From JAVJSD01 sp040219575 (GTDB taxonomy: Bacteria > Planctomycetota > Planctomycetia > Pirellulales > Pirellulaceae): a stretch of 5,006 nt of DNA. This document shows, piece by piece, positions 4,976 to 5,006 of the stretch. The stretch spans positions 1 through 5,006 of the forward strand of contig JAVJSD010000001.1 of the NCBI GenBank assembly GCA_040219575.1, in the 5' to 3' direction. The position numbers and the translations under genes are program-made. Each line of letters begins with the position of its first letter. Position 1 is the stretch's first letter. The notes beneath the pieces are model-generated. The model searched no databases. It had not been told where the DNA came from and worked only from the letters and a program-made list of their open reading frames with translations.

Positions 4976-5006
4976 CTTCGTGCTCTTCGTGATCTTCGTG
5001 GTGTCA
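4976..5006 (+). repeat. Hairpin module A, copy 3 (left arm only)
   Basis: Left arm 4976-5000 with three CTTCGTGNN units, followed by GTGTCA as in the other copies. It carries T4993, the same variant as copy 1 (T128), not the G of copy 2. The right arm and inner hairpins lie beyond the window. Confidence 0.8.

Larger units (their letters stand above)
4696..5006 (+). repeat. Composite repeat unit, copy 3 (spacer-B-linker-A, cut by the window end)
   Basis: Third copy, in the same orientation as copies 1 and 2. It begins in the spacer without a preceding module A, then contains module B, the linker with hairpin D, and the start of a module A that continues past the window. From 4725 to 5006 it aligns with 267-548 at a constant offset of 4458, with nine substitutions and no gaps. 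The stretch 4862-4992 is identical. Before 4725 the order of two GGTCAA submodules differs from copies 1 and 2. The 76 bp between the acidic gene stop and this copy hold nothing I can assign. Confidence 0.85.

Overview
The window looks like chromosomal DNA from a moderately GC-rich bacterium, most likely a planctomycete. Three things point there: a YfbK-like VWA lipoprotein, intergenic DNA built from CTTCGTG/CACGAAG and CTGTG/CACAG nonamer repeats (from memory, a common source of spurious 'HRGHRG' or 'HEEHE' ORFs in planctomycete and some other genomes), and uncharacterised membrane and acidic proteins between them. The assignment is an inference; there is no rRNA or marker gene here.

Layout. 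Positions 1-1170 hold no convincing gene. They contain a short dispersed repeat (C1), two tandem copies of a composite repeat of about 407 bp (A hairpin, spacer, B hairpin, linker with hairpin D; starts at 111 and 518), another C copy (C2), and about 240 bp of unremarkable leader. A von Willebrand factor A lipoprotein follows at 1171-2835 (+). A third C copy (C3) sits in the 72-bp gap between its stop and the stop of a convergent gene for an eight-helix membrane protein (2908-3909, -). A fourth C copy (C4) lies in the divergent gap upstream of a small, very acidic unknown protein (4182-4619, +, TTG start with a strong Shine-Dalgarno). From 4696 to the window end a third composite repeat copy begins. 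It matches 267-548 at about 97% over 282 bp with no indels, so the three-gene block is bracketed by long direct repeats exactly 4458 bp apart.

The genes do not form an operon and no shared pathway is evident. The VWA protein should be an exported lipoprotein with an intact metal-binding MIDAS. The membrane protein and the acidic protein match no family I recognise. The most distinctive content is the repeat system. The A module pairs perfect 25-bp arms around two abutting inner hairpins (a three-way junction). The B module is a hairpin of the same design. Both have arms made of three related 9-bp units. The C element occupies a gap next to every gene. The function of these repeats cannot be read from the sequence; structured RNA, terminator or processing element, protein-binding palindrome and non-autonomous mobile element are all open.
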